DNA of 64,000 bases from Conus ventricosus (GCA_018398815.1 CM031614.1:47172799-47236798); one strand, 5' to 3'. Positions 10,524 to 22,975 are shown, numbered from the stretch's first letter. The notes: generated by a model not told the origin, from the letters alone. Program-made: numbers and translations.

Positions 10524-11242
10524 GGTGCTCTTTTTTTTTGTCTCCAACATCTAGATACGGGATCTGAAAGTGTCTGTGACCACTAATAACAGTTTTTTTT
10601 GTGTGTTTTTTTCTCATTCTCAGTGTCATTTTTTTTTAAATTTATAAAATCTCTTCTGTTGTGAAAGACTGACACTCAAGTTTTAGTATCAGCTGGTTTT
10701 AGTTTTAGGTGTGAACAGAGTGGATTGACGTTGAAGACAAGAGACTCAAGACATTGTTCTTACTGAAGACTGAGCAAGGGAACAGTTTTCGGTGTGATTT
10801 GATTCTGCAATACAGCATCCAAGTTATGTTATTGGTGCATTTCCATGAGGAGATATACAAGTAAGTTTTGTAATATATATATGCTGCTAATGTTAATGTA
10901 AAGGTCCTTACAAATTTAGAAAATGGTCCTTATAGGTCCTTACAAGGTCCTTACTTGGCATAAGCTGAAATCCCTGGGAACCCTGTCTGGGTGTGTGTCA
11001 ACCTCGGGGTATGTCAGTGGAGGAAGGACTAGCGCACAGCCCAAACACACTCACAGCTTGCTTCCAATCTCATTCATATATCATGCATTCGTCACATCAA
11101 ACCACTAGTAAAGTCTACAACTTTACTACACATGATCATAGAACCAAACATCAATGCATATGGAGTCAAACAAAATAAAACATTCTCTCTTTCCTTGAAC
11201 TTCACAAAACCGTTTATCTAAATCATCATTAACTAACCCGGG

Positions 11243-11250
11243 TATAAATA
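11243..11250 (+). promoter_or_regulatory. TATA-like box of unknown use
   Basis: TATAAATA after GGG, followed about 125 bp later by a repeat-rich, GC-richer block (11369-12310). This could be the promoter of an unrecognised long terminal repeat or chance. No flanking duplication or protein domain was found to support either. Confidence 0.2.
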
Positions 11251-11368
11251 GATTTCGACTTTACCTGGCCAGGTGATCTTAAACTATTCACGAATCACTG
11301 TCTTTCCTTTTCTTCTTTTTTTTTCTTTTTTTTTTCACTGTCACTTTCACAAACACCAGTCACGACAC

Positions 11369-11450
11369 AACTGCTGGCACTGGTCAGGTTAGACTGCTGG
11401 CACTGGTCAGGTTAGACCGCTGGCGTTGGTCAGGTCGGACTGCTGGTGAA
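11369..11450. repeat. 23-bp tandem repeat, about 3.5 copies
   Basis: Unit ACTGCTGGCACTGGTCAGG followed by TTAG, the last copies diverged. It is followed by GGTCGAACCCCGG at 11470-11482. Confidence 0.8.
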
Positions 11451-12310
11451 GTGGCGCTGCCAGGTATGAGGTCGAACCCCGGTTCAGATCGAGCAGTGAC
11501 TATCAGACATCGATCTGTTCTCCTTTCTTTCTTCCTGCATTAACGCATTGCACTCTCTCTCTCTCTCTTCTAGTCTGCTCTATCAAATGGACATGGTTGC
11601 TTTTCTTTTCCTTTTCTTTTTCTTTTTTTTTTTCTCTTCATCAGTTAGCAACTCTCTCTCTCACATCTCTCCTTAGTCCTCCCTCTGCAGACTCTATCTG
11701 GTGCTAATGCTACAGCTCGGTTCTCTTCACTCCTCCTCTCATCTCTCTGCCCTTCTCCCGTGCAGAGCCTACACCCAGAACCTCTTCCTCTCTCTCTCTG
11801 TCTGTCTTTCTGTTCGTTCCTCCCGTTTTTACTCACGCATTCCTCTCTTATCCTAAAAACCCATCCGTCAAAGGGCGAGTACCATTGGTCAGTATTTTCC
11901 CGCCTTATACTTGAGGTTGCCTCCCCTCTCATTTCATTGGATATGTAAATCATGACAGTCACATCTACCTGCCTTGCTCTCTGTGGTGGTCAATGGTCAT
12001 TTAATTAATTAGCTAGATTTCACCCCCACTACACAGTACCTTCCCCCTCTCCCTTTCCGGCGACGTCCGGCTTAATTGTGGGCACTGGTCCTACAAATTG
12101 GCTGGATGAGTCTGGCCCAGGCGCCGAGATCCGTCTGGGCAGACATCGAGGCGTCGGTCAAGCTACTTAGTCTGTCTGGCTGGACCGTACCGTCTCCGTG
12201 GAGCCTCTCCGCTATGCTTAATTGGCTGGACCCGACACATGAGGCCGTCTGCCTGGCGCCAGGATATTTGAGTTGGAGCTTATGTCCAAACAAACTGGCT
12301 GGCGACTGAC
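11451..12310. other. CT-rich then GC-rich unclassified block
   Basis: Polypyrimidine tracts (11520-11840) are followed by a distinctly GC-richer part (12055-12310) in which AATTGGCTGGA occurs twice (12098 and 12219). It looks like part of an interspersed element but I recognise no domain or termini. Confidence 0.3.
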
Positions 12311-15300
12311 CACGACTTCGGTTTTTCTTTTTCTGTCCGTGACAGTGTGTTCAAAATTAATCTGAGTGATATAGAAAGGGAGCTGTGATTCGTAATCACC
12401 AATCTTTTTTTTTTGTTGGTATTATTGATAACTGAATTCTTTTGTTAATTTTTTGTTGTGTTTTGAGTGTATGTGTGTTTTGTTTTGTTGAAATATCACT
12501 TTTTGTAGGGTTATTTCCTTTAGTATTTGTTCATGATAATTTAGGGTCCTTTTTTATTTTGTTTGTTTGTTTTTTGTTTTCTCTTTTTTTATACTTAATT
12601 GAAACTGTATCTGTGTTGTTTGTGTGGCATTGATGTTTAGTTTTGTTGTTGTTGTTTTGTTGGTTAGTTTTTGATTATGTGGTGAGAATTATTTCTGTAT
12701 TGTTATTTATGTCCAGTATCTTGAGTCTTTAGAAATATGAGGTATTCTCTACAGATCGTCTCAAACAACTTTTCTTTTTTTTCAGTTTGTGTGTGTGTGG
12801 TGCAGTTAGAGTTTGGTTTGTGTCGTTTTGTTTAAACTGTCATTTGTTTGGGTTTTTTTTCCCTGACTATTTCTTTATTATTTGTTTACAAGTTGTTGTT
12901 TTTGCAGTGTGATGAGTATTACTTCATAACATATAAATAAGAAATCTTAAGTGAGACCAGGAAACATAAACAGTATATAATAAACAACAAAGTAACTTTT
13001 ATTCCCATGGTGAGTCAAATGCATGCACAAGCACAAGCTAATTATATTTGCGGTCTCTATTCATGTGGGAGTTTTCTCGTGGGAAAGGAAGTAGGAAGTG
13101 GATGGGGATGGTGAGGAGAGGGGAGACTTCAAACACTGACACCATTTGGGTCCCTTTTTTTTTAAGCTTAGACTTAACACTGTTGATCAGCTGCTGAGCA
13201 TCGAGACGCTAGCTCATTATGAATACGCTAAGAGTTCTGTTTAAATGGAGGTATGTGTCATTCGACCGATGAACAAAAAGGTTGCAACTGTAAAGCAGGT
13301 TCTTCCTGTAATGTACATAAAGTGAGAGTGACCCTCAAGAGCAGTACGGCGAAGCAGACTTTCTCTGTGTTGGCTTTCTGTTTCTGTTTCATATTGTGCT
13401 GATCATCATGTGTCATTGTGTATTGTTCACTGAGTATGATATGTCTTTAAATGGTGTTATGTGATCATTTGTGGTTGACCGATACAGTAGAACCCTCCTG
13501 TAACGACTAACGTCATGAAATTTTAAGTCGTTTTAGAGAGGGACCATTGCAGAGAGCAGACTGTGTGCAACGTGCATACACACATGTATATGCAGGGACT
13601 GAAGGAATACTGACTTTTTACCTTTCTGAACTCGGAAAAGGGGGAAAAGATCAGAAAGGGTCTGAAAATGTTTGTGCTGTTAACTAGTGTGAATGAACAT
13701 TACATTGGGAGTTGAAGTCAGTATTTTTCAAGTTGCTGGAACACTCAAAGCCTCACATTTGTCATTACAGGCTTTAGGAGTCTACTTGGTACCTCAGACC
13801 TTGGAACATTTCTCAAACCTTGTAAATTTGTAGTGTGCCGTTAACGTATTATTTTTCGCTGTTTTTTTTTTCTGTCAGAATAAACTTTAGACCCAACATT
13901 ACATATCCTCTGTGTAAATTCATTTATGTGTATCAAATGGTCAGTGGTAAAGTTTACTTTTTTGTTACGTTCAAAACGTGATTACATTATTCTTTTGCCA
14001 CTTGTAATTTGTTTTAGTGGGATTATGGGTAATATTTTTTCGTTGTCAGTCTTTGTGTATTTTACGGGAATTCATTACAGTTAAATTTAAACTGCAAGAT
14101 CAACATTGCAGAAAATAATTTCTGCATGAAACTGGCAATCAACCTTTACTTAAATTCATGCAATGTCAAAACATCTGAATGATTTTCTCATGTTTGACAT
14201 CTCTTATTTAGTTGTTTGTTGTTGTTGTTGTTTTTTAATTTTAAGTACAGCGTTATCTGTGGAGCTGCATAGCTACAAACTTGTTCAAGTCAATGCAGAT
14301 CAGGAATCAGTTTCACAGGAGAAATAAATCACTGAATCTACATTGGTTCTAGTGATGTAGATGGTAGAAATATATGCCTAGTACACAGTCTAAGCTCTTC
14401 ATTTGAATGGAAACATACCCAGGCTGCACTGTTGTGTGCAGCATACCTAGCTCACTCGGTATTTGATTTTCTTCAGTCTCATGCATATTCATTTAGATGA
14501 TAGTGCTATGCACCACGGCATCTGTGGTCCAGTTAGGTCCAGGAAGGGATTTTCTTCACTAAATCTTTTGCTTGTAGTCTTCTCATACATTCCCAACCAA
14601 TCAGATGCTGCAAACCTGTTTGACTCGTGAAATACACTTGCTGACCTCATGATGTTGGAGAACCACACAACCAGTATGACTTAAAAGTCATTACAAACAT
14701 TTGGTTGCTTGGTTATCAGTTGGAAAAGGACGGGTGAGAAAGAAGGTGTTTGCAACTGTTAAAGACTTGATCAGCAGAGAGTTTTGATTCGTTGTGGGGA
14801 GGCAGTTTCACAGAGTGGTCGTTACTGGAGGTTCTGCTGTGTCCAGTGGTTGTGGTGCGATGTTTAGCGTGTTCAGTGTTCTTCAGTGTGTTTTTGAGTG
14901 ATACTCAGAGCGCCAGAAGTATCAGTCCGCTGGCACAGTGTTGTGGGTAAGGTGGTGTGGTTGTGTTTGGCGTAGGATACAGTGCATGGTGTCACACACC
15001 AGTAGCCATGTGTCAGTTCAGTGTATTGAGTGTTGGTGGTTCAGTAGCAGCAATGTTCTTCTGTCGGTTGTATCAGCTTCCTGTTGATCATAACTGTACG
15101 AGCAATTTCATTGTGTGCTTGATGTATTTTGTTTAACATGATCTACGTATTACTCAGCATTATGTGCTTTCTAGTGAGGTTGCCAGTCTTGTAGTTAATT
15201 TGTGGCTTGATGTGTATTTGTAGTTCCACCCTTGAGATAGAACAAGATTTTGGATTGGTAGGTGTAGCACGCTGTCACATCATGGTTAGGATCTTGTCTG

Positions 15301-15774
15301 CACTGTACAGATTTATCGTTCATACATACTGACAAGTGTATCCATGGACTTAAAGCTTGTGTGTATGTTAGTGTCATTTTCTTTTATTGTCGGTCATTTT
15401 TACCGCCAGCTCACTGACTCTTCATTAATGCTCCACTTTACTTTGATTTATCCATTATTCTCTGTTTGGACTTTACCAAGGCAGTGCAGTATTCCTTTGA
15501 TCCATTTGTGATTTTCTTGGATTCCTGTCTGGTTGGTGGTGGTAGCTATTTGTCATAAGAGTCAGTGCCCTTCTTATGTCAGTCATGATTAGTCTGTTAT
15601 GTTCTGAGTCGTGACACATCACAGAAGGGGTCATGAACAACGAGAGTATTGTAACATGGAAGCTGTATTTGCAACATGGCTTAGAAAAGGTTAGCAAAGT
15701 GTGATATCCAGTGATGTTAAAGCTTTTTCCATTATCTGTCATGTACACTGTCACTTCTCTCAGAAACACTGTGT
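12311..15774. other. Long AT-rich intron stretch, no gene seen
   Basis: T-rich, low-complexity intron. The only notable sequence is CAGTAGAACCCTCCTGTAAC at about 13486-13505, which resembles ends of pogo/Tigger-type transposons, but no matching inverted end was found. Confidence 0.4.
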
Positions 15775-16330
15775 CTGAAGTCTGTGGGATCTGAACATGG
15801 ATAGTCTGTGTCAGTCTGAACATGGATTGTCTGTCAGTCTGAACATGGATAGTCTGTGTTGGTCTGAACGTGGATAGTCTATCAGTCTGAACATGGATAG
15901 TCTGTCAGTCTGAACATGGATAGTCTGTCTGTGTCAGTCTGAACATAGATAGCTGTTTCAGTCTGAACATGGATAGTCTGTCGGTCTTAACATGGATAGT
16001 CTGTCAGTCTGAACATGGATAGTCTGTGTCAGTCTGAACATGGATTATCTGTCTGTGTCAGTATGAACATAGATAGTCTGTTTCTGTCAGTCTGAACATG
16101 GATAGTCTGTGTCAGTCTGAACATGGATAGTCTATTAAGTCTGAACATGGATTGTCTGTGTCAGTCTGAACATGGATAGTGTGTGTCAGTCTGAACATGG
16201 ATAGTCTGTCTCTGTCAGTCTTAATATGGCTACAGTCTGCCTCTTTGAGTCTGAACATGAAACACTCTATCAGATAGTCTGAAGATGAAAAGTCTTTCAT
16301 CAGTCTGAAGATGGAAATAGTCATCATTGC
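15775..16330. repeat. 25-bp minisatellite (TCTGTGTCAGTCTGAACATG-type), about 20 copies
   Basis: Units of 20-29 bp built on AGTCTGTGTCAGTCTGAACA followed by TGGAT. Copy length varies through loss or gain of CTGTGT. The last copies, after about 16200, are decayed. Confidence 0.9.
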
Positions 16331-17033
16331 CATGCTTTAAGGCAGCTTTGTCTGCAACACACGTGCAGCATCAATCACTTTCTCTCTAATTGTTGTCAGT
16401 CCATTGGGTTTTTGCTGTTTATTTTTTTATCCATTCAAGTATTTTGTTTCCTTCCTTCTTTCAATTTTGCTGTTCATGGCCTGTGTTCATAGTCAAAAGG
16501 AAAACATCTGTGGAAGACAGCAGTGTGGTCGTAGACTGGTTCTTTTCCTGATCAGCACCAACAGTCTTATGATGATGGTTCTGGGCTTGGACAGCTTTTG
16601 ACTTTTACCTCCATCATTTGCACATCATTATCCATGTCATCATTGATGTCATCATCATCATTATCATCACTGGTGCCTTTTTTAACTTTACTGTCATGAT
16701 TGCAACTGCTACTGGTATGACTTGCTACCATATTGAATGTTGATGTAATAATTGTGCTCTCTTTTTCCACGATTTACCACTGGTGCTTTCTGTTTACCTT
16801 AATTGTGGGTCGTCATCATTATCCTCACTTCATTCATTTTCTTATTATCATCATTAATCCTCATCATGACATCATGACTTTAAGGCAGTAGTCAGGGTTC
16901 AACCTTGACCTCTGACCGAGTGTGTGTGTGTGTGTGGTGCTCACACCTCGATGGAGAATGGTAGGTGGCGCAGGGTTTGATGGCGGGTGTATGGTGTTGT
17001 GTGGGTGCCGGTGTAGAACCCCGGACCTTTCAG
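16331..17033. other. Intron before the proline-rich cassette
   Basis: AT-rich with imperfect CATCATTATCAT repeats at 16615-16870 and a short GT run at 16920-16937. The pyrimidine tract before the next exon is short (GGACCTTTCAG). Confidence 0.4.
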
Positions 17034-17216
17034 GACCAACTGCAGTACATCCCCCTCCCCCTTCTCACGCCCCTCCGCCACTGGCGCCCGCACATGAGTG
17101 CGCCACCATGGTCCACCTGCCCCAGCAGCAGCGGGAGATGGCCACGCCCAGCTTTGCTCCATCGCCCTACAGCCTTGTGATCGATAGCCATGCCGGTAGA
17201 TCCGTCTTAGCTAGAG
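17034..17216 (+). CDS. VCL: Candidate vinculin neck cassette exon: 61-codon proline-rich insert
   Basis: This 183-nt segment has phase 1 on both sides. With the preceding G it reads GPTAVHPPPPSHAPPPLAPA, then HECATMVHLPQQQREMA, then a Ser/Pro/Tyr part with SPYSLVIDSHAGRSVLARG. Acceptor CTTTCAG at 17027-17033; donor GTAGTC at 17217. A second in-frame phase-1 donor, GTAGAT at 17196, would shorten it to 162 nt (54 codons). Base composition is exon-like (GC-rich, C/G third positions) in an AT-rich intron. I know of no counterpart in vertebrate vinculin, whose metavinculin insert lies elsewhere. It rests on phase, splice sites and composition, not homology. Confidence 0.6.
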
Positions 17217-17605
17217 GTAGTCCAGTGAACCCCCGCATTGTTGGCATCGTGTCCTTGCCTCCGCATCTCTCTCCCATCCCAACCCCCATCTACTCTCCCC
17301 CGTTCCTGAAGCAACAAACATGTTCCGAGCAAAATGGAGTTGCTGGCTGTTTTGGGGGTTCCACATCCGAGCTCCACTGCTTTGGTCTGACTCTCTCAGT
17401 CTGTCCACCCTACACGGTTTTGCAGACTTTCACTGGCCTTGACCTTGGGTGTCACCTTGCTAATGACCTTGACCTAATTTTTGACATGAGTTTTTCCCAA
17501 TGGCATGCCTGTGTGTTAAAACATTGTTGACGTTTGTGAAGGTGCATGGAAGAATTGATTTGGGGAGTTTTTGTTTTGGTTGAGCAGTATTTGAAATGGA
17601 GGGTG

Positions 17606-17622
17606 TGGGGGGGGGGGGGGGG
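17606..17622. repeat. Poly-G run
   Basis: About 16 G within the intron. Many such runs occur in this window. Confidence 0.8.
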
Positions 17623-17749
17623 ATTTGATTATTATAATTTTCTTAGGGGAGAAAAGAGGGGAAGTTGTGCTGAATAAGTTGAAGCTTGATTATTTTGTCA
17701 TGGAAGCCTTTTTATTCCTGCTGCATGTTGTGGTGCATTAACCTTAGTC

Positions 17750-18890
17750 ACGTGGACATGGAAAAATGGGAAGTGATTGGAAATGTTTGTCTGTGGAATT
17801 TTGGAAGTGCTTGTGAATGATCCATAGGAGATGCCTGTCTGTGACATGATCCATCAGAAATGTTTTAAGTGGACTATTTGAAATGTTTATGGATGATCCA
17901 GTGAGGATTTTTTTTTCCTGTGCACTATCCATTGGAAATGTTTCTTTAGACGGCATGTGGAATATAATTGTCTTTGGAAAGATTTATCATAAATTTGAAT
18001 CTGTGGTTCGATTCATAACAAACGTTTGTCTGTGAAATGAGCCACAGAAAATGTTTGTGGACTGATCCATTGTAAATACCTGGACTGTTCCATTGGGAAT
18101 ATCTATGGAATGATCCATAAGATGTGTTTGGACTGTTCCGTGGAAAATGGCGAACTATTGATAGATCTGTTTGAAAATATTTCTCTGTGGACTTCTCCAT
18201 TAGAAATGTTTGTCTGTGGACTGATTCATGAGAAGTGCTTTTTCTGTGAACTGAGATATGTTAGAAATGTTTGTTTGTGGACTTATTCACAAGAAATGTT
18301 TGTCTGTGGACTGATTCATGACAGATGTTTATTTGTTGACTTGGAGAAACATTTGTTTTTGGACCGATTCATGAGAAATGTTTGTTTGTGGACTGATTCA
18401 CAGGAATATGTTTGTGTACTGATTCATGAAAAATGTTTGTTTGTGGACTGATTAATGAAAATGTTTGTTTGTGGACTGATTCATGAGAAATGTTTATTTG
18501 TGGACTGATTCACAGGAATATGTTTGTTTGTGGACTGATTCATGAAAAATGTTTGTTTGTGGACTGATTCACAGGAATATGTTTGTTTGTGGACTGATTC
18601 ATGAGAAATGTTTATTTGTGGACTGATTCACAGGAATATGTTTGTTTGTGGATTGATTCATTAGAAGCATTTGTTAGCTGATCCATTGGGGAAATGTCTG
18701 TGGACTGATGCATTGGAAATGAATGTTAGAGGACTCATCCTTGAAAAATAGGTGATTTAAGGACTGATTCGTTAGAAAAGTTTTTAATTGAATATGATTG
18801 TGGACAAATTCGTTAGAAATATTTGTGGACTGATTCATGAGAAAAACTTGTGGACAGATTCATTAGAAATGTTTGGTTGTGGACCGAATT
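17750..18890. repeat. About 29-bp minisatellite, dimeric in part
   Basis: Unit AAATGTTTGTTTGTGGACTG followed by ATTCATGAG, decayed at both edges. Between about 18455 and 18650 two unit types alternate (ATTCATGAGAAATG and ATTCACAGGAATATG), giving a higher-order period near 59 bp. Confidence 0.85.
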
Positions 18891-18903
18891 ACAGACTTTC
18901 TTC

Positions 18904-18922
18904 GGTGCACACACACTCACAC

Positions 18923-18982
<60 letters not shown>

Positions 18983-19055
18983 AACACGCACACACACACA
19001 CACACTCACACACCAACATGCACACACACACACACTCACACACACACCAACACGC

Positions 19056-19114
<59 letters not shown>

Positions 19115-19185
19115 ACACACACACGGACTTGTACACACACGCACACACACACATAAACACAAACACATGCACACTCACACACACA

Positions 19186-19255
<70 letters not shown>

Positions 19256-19257
19256 CA
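18904..19257. repeat. Large CA microsatellite, interrupted
   Basis: About 350 bp of (CA)n with CACCAACACGCA and CATGCAC interruptions. Reading frames in it are artefacts. Confidence 0.97.
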
Positions 19258-21120
19258 TTGTGAGAAGGATAAAGACATATCTTTAATGAGAACCCATAGA
19301 TAGTTTTAAGAACAAAAGAATGAAATCATTCTGTATTAGTTCTTACTCTACGGTGGGAAAAGTCAAAATCATTTGGCGTTGACTCTTGGCATTTTATGAC
19401 TGCAGTTTCTGAAAATACCACTACCCATGTTCTCAATCTGACTGGTCATATTTTTTCCTCCACGAGTGGATTAAAAAAGATTATAAAAAAAAAGATATTT
19501 GCGGTACATTTCACATCGGCGATCATTTTCCATTTTCAGAGTGTTCTCCTTTGTGTGATACTAACATGAATGTCATTGCATCTGCTGTCATCATCCACTT
19601 CACCGTTGATGATTCTTCTTTTTTTATTTCAGTTTGTAGGTGCAGATACTTCTACTAAACGGATGACTGAATTTCTTTCAGTGGATAGTGCAGTTTGTAC
19701 TAATCTGGATGTCAGAGTTCTGATTTTTGCTTCATGCATTGCCTTCTTTTGTTGTTGTTGGGCGTAGCTGCCAGCCGACCAGATCATTCAGCAGTTTTCC
19801 CTGTTTATTCATTGGACTGTCTTCAAGATGACATACCAGTCCAAATGTAGTTGCTACCACAGCACCTGTGAGATGGGCATACCCATCATTGATTTTCCTA
19901 GCTTTTCGCTCACTTTCAAATAGAAATCACGTTTGGGACTCTGGTTGCATCCAGTAGAGGAGTATTGATTGATGCACCATGAACAGACAGGATAGCGGCG
20001 CCATTTGAGATGCGCCATAGTTTTGCCACAATGAACTTCGACTGGTAATATGCAACGAAATGGCTGATGGCTGGTGAGCAGTCTGAGCCAAGTTAAAGCA
20101 GGTGGAGACAGAATGCAAAAAACTGTATTGAGTTATACACACTGAAAAGAGTGCTTCAGGCAGTGCATGGTCTGAAATTTTGTTTGTAAATGGATGTTTC
20201 TGAATAATAGTTGAATATGTACAACGAGAGTACAACTTGATGCCCATATTGAGAGATCTGAGCGCGGAAATCAAGCCAGCCGAACATGGAGTAAATCGGC
20301 CATAATGTGTACATTGTAGAGCCTTTCAAACACGCTCAGTAGATGGATTATTCATTTTTCTTATATGAAAGCATAATCTGTTCATGCTTGGAAGAAAAGT
20401 ATAACTCGGAGAATTTTTGTTTTTGAAAATTTGGATGTTCACTGAAATTTGTTGGCAAAGCACCAGCAGTGGAAGCTTTGTTGCATGGCTATGGCATTCA
20501 GCTGGTTACAGATCACTCGCAGAATCCCTGCTTTGGCAATGAAATCTGGATTTCAGGATATATGTAGAAAAATAGGGTTATTTAATTTTTGTTTGAAAAG
20601 ATGAGGTCACAGAGTGCCAAGTGAAGTAGATTTAGGTCTGTGCACGCTGAGAAATACATCTACAGTCATGTACAAGGAATATGCACATCTTGTTCTTTTT
20701 TTTTTTTTTTTTTTTCTGCACACTCCCCTACCTCTTCTCTGTATTCCCCCCCCCCCTTCTCCCATATTCTCCCTTCCCATGTCACTCTTCCAGTTGATTG
20801 GGTTTTACCAACTGGTCAAAAACAAGCTTTCCATTAAAAGGCAAACTCACCTTTAAAAGCTAAGTTCACAAGCTTTTGATTGAAACATAAATTACCCGTT
20901 TTCAGGTAAAAAGCAAGCCCCTCACCCACCCACCCACCCACTTCCTTTTGCCCTCCCCTCATCCCTCTCACCCTCCATCCCTTCCACCCCTTCCTCCTCC
21001 TTCCCCTGCCCATGCTTCATCTTCATCATTCACTCCCTCTCTACCTTCACTTTCGACTGCTAAAGGCTGGCAGCTATACGTTAGTGTCTTTGGCCTTCTG
21101 ATTTCCTTGATGATTCACTT
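19258..21120. other. Intron, no gene seen
   Basis: Ordinary intron with a poly-T run at 20697-20715, C-runs near 20748, and a CCCACC-rich and CT/C-rich stretch at 20918-21050. Nothing with exon-like composition and fitting splice signals was seen. Confidence 0.4.
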
Positions 21121-21135
21121 TTCAGTTGCAGCCTG

Positions 21136-21212
21136 TGGAGCTGTTTTGTTACTTTGGTTGTTATTGGTTCCTTCTGGAGCTGTTTTGTTACTTTGGTTGT
21201 GATTGGTTCCAT
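21136..21212. repeat. 39-bp direct repeat, two copies
   Basis: GCTGTTTTGTTACTTTGGTT and the following 19 bp occur twice in tandem. Confidence 0.8.
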
Positions 21213-22119
21213 CTGTTTGTTGTTGACACAGGCATGACAGGTGTTTCCTGCGGGTAGAACTGCCCTGGGGCAGTAAACCTATCACTGTCATCATGGGTAC
21301 AGCTGTCAAACCTCTATGACTATGTGTAAATTCATCTTGAGGGCAAGGGGGGTTTGGATGTAACTGGCTGCAGACTTCTCCAGCTCACCAGAAAAGGGTT
21401 TTGAAATCTGAGGAGGTGGTGCAAGGAGAGAGGACCAAGTTGATGTATGAGCAGGGGGCGTAAAGCAGACTGCTGAATGGAGGTTTGACAGCTGTATCCA
21501 GCCTTAACCCAGCATGGTCTGTCTAGCTGTAGTCAGACAAGGAAGTCTCTCTTTTTTTAAAAGAAATGATGAAGTGAGTTTACAGCAGTTATGTGTGTGA
21601 TCTGTCCACTGAGGGTTTGTGGGGAAATGTGCCACTGTGTCTTGCCTAGTCTTGTCAGTGTCGTCAGCTGAGTAATCATCATCATTATCATCATTTTCTT
21701 GAGTAAATCGCGAACAGCTTCTCTTGATCTGTTATTTTGACTTACATGAGCTAGATTTTAATCTTTATTGAATTAAAAACAAGCCAGTAGAATATTAGTG
21801 TAATTTTTATCAAGAACGGGTTACAGTCGAGAGGGAGGGATTTGGAAAAGCGAATGAGGAGAAGAATCAGGCAAAGAGAGAGAGAGAGTGGGGGATAGAG
21901 AATGAAAGAGATTGAAAGAATGCTGATTTCTAGTTCAAGTGTTTGTATTTCTGGACCTGTGATGTAAAGGGGAAAAATCATGTAGCTCCTGCCCAGTGGT
22001 TTCCCATTGCTGTACGGGAAAACTCACTTTAAACATTTTTTTGTTTGTTTGTCTGTCTGTTTAAGGTATGCTTGCAATGAACGTCTAACAGCATGGTTAT
22101 AGTGCAGATTTTCATTGAT

Positions 22120-22960
22120 GAGAGCAAGCAGACTTTCTCTAACATTGATAATTGTTGAAACATTTCACTTGGATTATTAGTGGGTTTGTCGTAGACTTAC
22201 TCTGACGTTAATAATAATTGTTGTGTGTACTTGGATCATCGTTTATACCATGTAGACTTTCCCTGACAATAATTATTGTTATGTTGTACTTAAATCATCA
22301 GTGAGTTTCATTATACTTACTCTGACATCAGTGATTAACGATATGTTGCACTGGCATCATCAGTGAATATGTAGACTTGCTCAGACACAATTGTTGCTAT
22401 ACTGGAATCATTGGTGAATTTCATGTAGATTTACTCTGACATTAATGGTTGTTGATCAGTTATACTTGAATCATCAGTGAATTTCGTGCAGACTTTCTCT
22501 GATAATATTGTTGTTATACTGGAATCATCATTGAATTTCATGTAGACTTTCTTTTACATTAATTTTGTTATATTTGAATCATTGGTGAATTTCATGTAGA
22601 CTAACTCTGACATTAATGACTGTTTATGTAATATTCTTGAATCAGCTGAATTTCATGTAGACTTATTCTAACATCTATCATTATTGATATGTTATACTTG
22701 AATTAACAGTGAATTTCAGGTAGACTAACTTTGACATTAATGATTGTTTATGTGATATTCTTGAATCAACTGAATTTCATATAGACTTATACCAGCATCT
22801 ATCAGTATTGATATGTTATATTTAAATCAGGTAGACTTACTCTGATATTGATGATTATCAATATGTTTTTTCTTAAATCATCAGTGAATTTCATGTAGAC
22901 TTACTCTGACATTACGGATTATAGATCTGTGATACTTGAATCATCAGTGAATATTATGTG
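22120..22960. repeat. About 62-bp degenerate tandem repeat, about 14 copies
   Basis: The word GTAGACTTACTCTGACATTA and its variants recurs near 22127, 22190, 22251, 22310, 22370, 22428, 22487, 22540, 22595, 22657, 22720, 22778, 22830 and 22897. Between copies lies a second conserved word, TTGAATCATCAGTGAATTTC. Copies are 10-30% diverged, so this is an old array. Confidence 0.85.
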
Positions 22961-22972
22961 TCAAGCCTTGCT

Positions 22973-22975
<3 letters not shown>

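Larger units (their letters stand above)
9686..10985 (+). mobile_element. DNA transposon, internally deleted, copy 1 (hAT-like, 5-bp TSD)
   Basis: 1300-bp element. The left end is CAGGGTTCGTAGGGTCC and the right end, reverse complemented, is CAGGGTTCCCAGGGATT. A perfect 5-bp duplication TCTGG flanks it (9681-9685 and 10986-10990). Subterminal GGTCCTTAC repeats occur at both ends. It shares both ends and much of its interior with the element at 58116-59512, with different internal deletions. CAGGG termini and a BED-type zinc finger suggest the hAT superfamily; a 5-bp duplication fits only some hAT lineages, so this is tentative. It begins 158 bp after exon 9422-9527. Confidence 0.9.

Noticed and set aside
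13486..13560. CAGTAGAACCCTCCTGTAAC resembling a pogo/Tigger transposon end, with a similar word at 7549
   Set aside because: No inverted partner end, TA duplication or transposase fragment was found.
18788..19286. Poly Thr-His and Cys-Val frames
   Set aside because: Translations of the CA microsatellite.
20490..20550. A-box-like TGGCATTCAGCTGGTTACAG
   Set aside because: Spacing inside the word is wrong and no B box follows.
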